Assembly: GCA_903927495.1 (NCBI GenBank)
Contig: CAIYNH010000829.1
Span: forward strand, 1 to 10,046
Source: an uncultured beta proteobacterium
GTDB lineage: Bacteria > Pseudomonadota > Gammaproteobacteria > Burkholderiales > Burkholderiaceae_C
Length of the DNA: 10,046 nt
Direction: 5' to 3'
The translations under genes were made by a program, and so were the position numbers. This document shows positions 6,958 through 10,046 of the stretch, one piece after another. The notes beneath the pieces were generated by a model. It saw only the letters and a list, made by a program, of their open reading frames with translations. It was not told the DNA's origin and searched no databases. Each line of letters opens with the position of its first letter. The first letter of the stretch is position 1.

Positions 6958-6991
6958 AAAAAACGGCGACGGACACAAGTCCATCGCCGTT
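6958..6991 (-). terminator. Intrinsic terminator of flagellin A
   Basis: On the minus strand, about 57 nt after the flagellin A stop, AACGGCGA pairs with TCGCCGTT (8 bp). After one mismatch GGA/TCC extends the stem around a 6-nt loop, and the 3' arm runs into a tract of six T. This is a strong factor-independent terminator that separates flagellin A from fliD. Confidence 0.85.
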
Positions 6992-7047
6992 CAAAAAACC
7001 CGCCGCTTGAGCAACCGGTTAAGCGTCAGGTGTTTTTTACCTTTGCG

Positions 7048-8580
7048 TTAGCGCAGCAGCGCCAGCACACCTTGCGGCAACTGGTTGGCCTGCGCCACCA
7101 TGGCAGTACCGGCCTGTTGCAGAATCTGAGCGCGTGACAAATTAGCGGTTTCCGTGGCAAAGTCGGCATCTTGCACCCGTGAGCGTGATGCGCTCATGTT
7201 TTCGGAAGTGGTTTGCAAGCTCGAAATCGCCGTTTCAAAGCGCGATTGCAAAGCACCAAACTTCGCACGCTGACCAGACACAACACCAATCGCGGCATCC
7301 ACAGTTGACAGGGTGCGCGTGGCTGAATCGACAGATGACACATCAAGCCCTTCAACCTTTTGAAGTTGACTGGATGAATTTCCAGTGAAATAGCCGGCAC
7401 CACCAGCCGCAGTAGCCGCAACAATGCTAAACGCTTTATCAGAGTCCAACAATACAACTCCAGTGGTGTACGCTGAATTAGCATCAGCCGCCACACCAGC
7501 AGCACCTTTATCACCAGCGATACCTGCCACGGTCCCCACCGTGATCACGCTCGCTGCCGCACTCTTGTTCCCAATTAGGATGTCTTCCCCAGAAGCATTG
7601 GTCAATGAGATGCCGTCGCTGGTGGAATTTAATTTTGCCGTCACGCCGGTCACAGAAGACTTGTCGTTAATCGCAGTAATTGCTCCTGACAAGCCTTCAG
7701 CATTATTTAGCGCACCCATGGTAAAACTGACAGTGGCGGCAGTGGTGTTGGTTGATGTAATGTCAAGGGTGTAGCTCGCATTACCAACCAAAGCTGTCAT
7801 ATCAATTGATGTCCGCGCACTGGCTGTAACACCGGTACTCGCCGACTTAGCATTTATAGCAATAGCGGCTTTTTTGGCACTATCTCCTGCATTCAGGCCG
7901 ATAACAGAACTACCGGATGACCCGTTGATCGCAAAGGTTGCGTCTGCTGCAATCTGGTTGGAAGCCTTGGCAACCGTGAAAGAAACATTCGATCCCGCAG
8001 TGCCTGTCCCCAATGCCAAATCGCCGGTATTGTCGGTCGCTGTTGCGGCCTTCGATCCAATGCGGTTGTTTCCATAACTAGCCACATTAAAGTTACCCGT
8101 TGTGGCTGAAATGGTCTGATTGGCGTTGGCACCCACTTGGAAATCAGCCGATGTCATGCTTCCGTCTAATATTAATTGCCCATTAAATTGCGTCGTTTTT
8201 GCAATCCTGTCCAATTCAGATGTGAGTTGACCGACTTCCTGGTTCAAGGCGTTACGATCGCTTGCGGAATTTGTCGCATTTGCGGATTGCACAGCCAGTT
8301 CACGAATACGCTGCAAGATGGTTGAGGATGCACCTAACGCACCTTCTGCCGTTTGCGATAACGAAATGCCGTCATTGGCGTTGCGGGCCGCCTGATTCAA
8401 GCCGCGAATTTGCGACGTGAAACGCTCCGAAATACTCAGGCCAGCGGCATCATCCTTGGCGCTGTTGATGCGTAAACCCGATGACAAACGTTGAATGGAT
8501 TGACTCAAGGAGGCCTGACTGGTGGTCAGGTTTCTTTGTGCAGTCATCGAGTTGATATTGCTATTGATGGTGGCAGTCAT
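7048..8580 (-). CDS. fliC: Flagellin A (complete filament subunit)
   Basis: This 510-residue flagellin is exported through the flagellar type III apparatus and polymerises into the filament. Residues 1-140 are the conserved N-terminal D0/D1 helices: [20 protein letters not shown] (38-57), [20 protein letters not shown] (60-79) and QRIRELAVQ (90-98). The last matches the D1 segment seen by mammalian TLR5 in enterobacterial flagellins. The C-terminal D1/D0 helices (about 425-510) end [14 protein letters not shown]. The middle (170-415) is the variable, surface-exposed part and holds two flagellin-IN-like segments (about 213-252 and 294-338). It is rich in Ala, Ser and Thr and has no Cys. The start has an AGGAG site 8 nt upstream. 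The leader carries a sigma-28 promoter and two hairpins, and a strong terminator follows. It is a paralog of the divergent flagellin B. The symbol is generic; fliC versus flaA/flaB naming cannot be settled here. Confidence 0.97.
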   Translation of the reverse strand: MTATINSNINSMTAQRNLTTSQASLSQSIQRLSSGLRINSAKDDAAGLSISERFTSQIRGLNQAARNANDGISLSQTAEGALGASSTILQRIRELAVQSANATNSASDRNALNQEVGQLTSELDRIAKTTQFNGQLILDGSMTSADFQVGANANQTISATTGNFNVASYGNNRIGSKAATATDNTGDLALGTGTAGSNVSFTVAKASNQIAADATFAINGSSGSSVIGLNAGDSAKKAAIAINAKSASTGVTASARTSIDMTALVGNASYTLDITSTNTTAATVSFTMGALNNAEGLSGAITAINDKSSVTGVTAKLNSTSDGISLTNASGEDILIGNKSAAASVITVGTVAGIAGDKGAAGVAADANSAYTTGVVLLDSDKAFSIVAATAAGGAGYFTGNSSSQLQKVEGLDVSSVDSATRTLSTVDAAIGVVSGQRAKFGALQSRFETAISSLQTTSENMSASRSRVQDADFATETANLSRAQILQQAGTAMVAQANQLPQGVLALLR

Positions 8581-8609
8581 TTTGGTTACTCCTAGTAAAA
8601 ACTCACTAA

Positions 8610-8627
8610 ATCCGGCGATATGCCGAT
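8610..8627 (-). promoter_or_regulatory. Leader hairpin just upstream of the flagellin A ribosome binding site
   Basis: On the minus strand ATCGGC and GCCGGAT form a 6-bp stem with one bulged G and loop ATATC. It lies about 16 nt before the AGGAG site (8593-8589). The element aligns with the hairpin in front of flagellin B, including the following ATTTA-, T-rich and AGGAG segments, so it looks inherited and probably functional, for example in mRNA stability or translation control. Confidence 0.5.
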
Positions 8628-8633
8628 CCCAAC

Positions 8634-8651
8634 GTCAGCACTACTGCTGAC
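8634..8651 (-). promoter_or_regulatory. Perfect 7-bp hairpin in the flagellin A leader
   Basis: GTCAGCA and TGCTGAC are perfect inverted repeats around a 4-nt loop. They lie within the predicted flagellin A 5' untranslated region, just upstream of the first leader hairpin. No U tract follows, so it is not a terminator. Its function is unknown. Confidence 0.4.
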
Positions 8652-8722
8652 CGCTATGACCGGTGCGCCTTTGCTGGTAACGCCATCCGGACGACGAACC
8701 CGCAATGAGCCCGTTGGATTAG

Positions 8723-8749
8723 TTTTCGGGTAACCCACGGAAAACTTTA
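8723..8749 (-). promoter_or_regulatory. Sigma-28 (FliA) promoter of flagellin A
   Basis: The minus strand has an exact -35 element TAAAGTTT (8749-8742), a spacer of exactly 11 nt, and CCCGAAAA (8730-8723), a 6/8 match to the -10 consensus GCCGATAA. Transcription would start near 8716, giving a leader of roughly 135 nt. A FliA promoter is what is expected for a late-class flagellin gene. Confidence 0.8.
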
Positions 8750-8978
8750 ACCACATAAATCGGAAAACTCATTTATCACGAGAAATTGTGGCAACAAATC
8801 AAATAAGTCGGCTCTTTTCATGTCTGTTCTTTCATTTAGGGGTAAACCCTTATTCAGTTTCGCAACGACCCATTTAAATGGCTGGTTTTTTCGGCTCTTT
8901 TTCTCTGAATACAAAAAAGCAGCGTCTTCACAATTTACCCATCGTTACTGATTTGTCTGCAGTCAAAGCAGGCGTTGC

Positions 8979-8998
8979 AATCGGCGACGACGCCGATT
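8979..8998 (+). promoter_or_regulatory. Leader hairpin just upstream of the flagellin B ribosome binding site
   Basis: AATCGGCG and CGCCGATT form a perfect 8-bp stem with loop ACGA, 9 nt before the AAGGAG site. The sequence downstream (TTTAATCTTTT) is U-rich, so it could also act as a weak attenuator. It aligns with the hairpin in front of flagellin A. Confidence 0.55.
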
Positions 8999-9020
8999 TA
9001 ATCTTTTAAGGAGTTTCGCA

Positions 9021-10046
9021 ATGGCCTCAACCATTAACACCAATATCCAGTCGCTGACTGCGCAACGAAACCTTAGCATGTCGCAAGCATCTTTGGCCAC
9101 TTCAATGCAGCGCCTTTCCTCTGGCATGCGCATCAACAGCGCTAAAGACGACGCTGCCGGCCTGGCCATCAGCGACCGCATGACGTCACAAGTGCGCGGC
9201 TTGAATCAAGCGGCACGCAATGCCAATGACGGCATCTCGCTGTCGCAGGTTGCAGAAGGTGCCCTTGGTAGCGCCACCTCAACCTTACAGCGCATTCGTG
9301 AACTGGCCGTGCAGTCAGCCAACGCCACCAATTCGGCCAGTGACCGCGCCGCGCTGAATCAGGAAGTGAGCCAGTTAACGGCTGAGTTGGATCGGATTGC
9401 CAAAACCGCCCAATTCAACGGACAAAATATTTTGGATGGCAGCTTTACCTCTGCAGCCTTTCAGGTGGGTGCCAACGCCCATCAAACCATCATTGCTACC
9501 ACCGCAAATTTCAGCACCAACAAGTATGGCAATAACCGTATTGGCTCCGAAGTTGCGACCACCACTGGTGCTACGGGTGATTTGGTCGGAACGGGTGTCA
9601 TCGAAGGCACCAACCGATCAGTCGCGGTAGTCGGCACGACCAGCGCAATTATTGGAGACACGGTCACCATCAATGGCACGTCAGGAAGTTCGCCTGTGAC
9701 AATCACGGCTGGTGAAAGCGCCAAAGTGGTAGCTTCCAATATCAACGCAAAATCCAGCACCACCGGCGTTCTGGCGACAGCTCGTACGCATGTCGATGCC
9801 GACACATTTACCGCGACACCAGGGAGCTACGCCCTGTCCGTCACATCCAACAACTCAACACCTGTGACAGTTGCATTTAACGTAGGCGCGCTGAACAATG
9901 CCGACGGTTTGGCAGCAGCAATTACCGCGTTCAATGACAAGGCATCTCTGACAGGCGTAAGTGCCAAAATGAACACTGCCGGCACCGGAATCACGCTCAC
10001 CAATGAAACCGGGGCTGACATCCAGATTACCAACAACACAAGTTCA
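9021..10046 (+). CDS. Flagellin B, C-terminus beyond the right edge
   Basis: The frame is open for 342 codons from ATG 9021 to the window end, with AAGGAG 7 nt upstream of the start. The N-terminal D0/D1 region is closely similar to flagellin [61 protein letters not shown] and [11 protein letters not shown]. The variable region also matches A in outline, with [16 protein letters not shown] and [18 protein letters not shown] corresponding to the two flagellin-IN-like segments of A. The part seen ends within the second of these, so the C-terminal D1/D0 helices should lie beyond the edge. It is a paralog of flagellin A in divergent orientation, with many substitutions, so it is an established second flagellin rather than a recent copy. 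Its promoter is not obvious. It would share the FliS chaperone and the FliD cap. Confidence 0.95.
   Translation, partial: MASTINTNIQSLTAQRNLSMSQASLATSMQRLSSGMRINSAKDDAAGLAISDRMTSQVRGLNQAARNANDGISLSQVAEGALGSATSTLQRIRELAVQSANATNSASDRAALNQEVSQLTAELDRIAKTAQFNGQNILDGSFTSAAFQVGANAHQTIIATTANFSTNKYGNNRIGSEVATTTGATGDLVGTGVIEGTNRSVAVVGTTSAIIGDTVTINGTSGSSPVTITAGESAKVVASNINAKSSTTGVLATARTHVDADTFTATPGSYALSVTSNNSTPVTVAFNVGALNNADGLAAAITAFNDKASLTGVSAKMNTAGTGITLTNETGADIQITNNTSS

Larger units (their letters stand above)
8581..9020. other. 440-bp intergenic region between divergent flagellin genes
   Basis: I see no gene here. It holds the sigma-28 promoter and roughly 135-nt leader of flagellin A (left part), the leader of flagellin B (right end), and an AT-rich centre. 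The centre contains a perfect 12-bp palindrome CCATTTAAATGG (8870-8881), a direct repeat TCGGCTCTTTT (8808-8818 and 8891-8901), and GAAAACT at 8740 and 8763 with an inverted copy at 8721. No convincing sigma-28 or sigma-54 promoter reads toward flagellin B. Confidence 0.7.

Noticed and set aside
8596..8621. TAAAAACT followed after 10 nt by GGCGATAT on the plus strand as a sigma-28 promoter for flagellin B
   Set aside because: The spacer is one short and the -10 matches only 6/8. It would give a leader of about 390 nt, and it lies inside the flagellin A leader hairpin, which explains the GC-rich part.
8888..8895. GCCGAAAA on the minus strand as a second sigma-28 -10 for flagellin A
   Set aside because: No -35-like sequence stands at the required distance (TTGTATTC is there), and the leader would be about 300 nt. 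The 8723-8749 site is much better.
8964..8990. CAAAGCAG followed after 11 nt by GGCGACGA on the plus strand as a sigma-28 promoter for flagellin B
   Set aside because: Spacing is right, but the -35 and -10 matches are poor (the -10 only 5/8), and the -10 coincides with the hairpin arm conserved with flagellin A.

Overview
The window is a flagellar filament-assembly locus from a Gram-negative bacterium, most likely a betaproteobacterium of the order Burkholderiales. This rests on the flagellin termini ([16 protein letters not shown] near the N-terminus, [11 protein letters not shown] at the C-terminus), the order flagellin-fliD-fliS-fliT, the near-consensus sigma-28 promoters and the moderate GC content. 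Genus and species cannot be read from the sequence with confidence.

Layout from right to left. Two paralogous flagellin genes diverge from a 440-bp intergenic region: flagellin B on the plus strand (9021 to the right edge, incomplete) and flagellin A on the minus strand (8580 to 7048, complete). The remaining genes are all on the minus strand: fliD (6865-3797), fliS (3632-3210), fliT (3196-2900), an outer-membrane efflux lipoprotein of the NodT/OprM (TolC-like) family (2820-1420), and a long Sel1-repeat protein that runs off the left edge (1383 to 1). Hairpin terminators follow flagellin A and fliT, and a weaker one follows fliD. Sigma-28 promoters are visible upstream of flagellin A and of fliS.

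How the genes fit together. Flagellins A and B are filament subunits. FliD is the cap at the filament tip under which flagellin folds. FliS is the export chaperone for flagellin and FliT the chaperone for FliD. The promoters and terminators suggest separate units: flagellin A, fliD, and fliS-fliT. The efflux lipoprotein and Sel1 genes lie beyond a terminator, 36 bp apart, and probably form their own unit of unproven link to motility.

The most unusual feature is FliD. It is 1022 residues long against roughly 450-500 in most proteobacteria. The excess is one block of about 528 residues, rich in Ala, Thr, Ser and Asn, inserted in the middle of an otherwise canonical FliD. The block holds an unbroken array of 28 seven-residue units, a more normal central island with aromatic residues and prolines, and a second array with a 21-residue period. 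A second notable feature is a hairpin shared by the leaders of both flagellin mRNAs just upstream of the ribosome binding sites.
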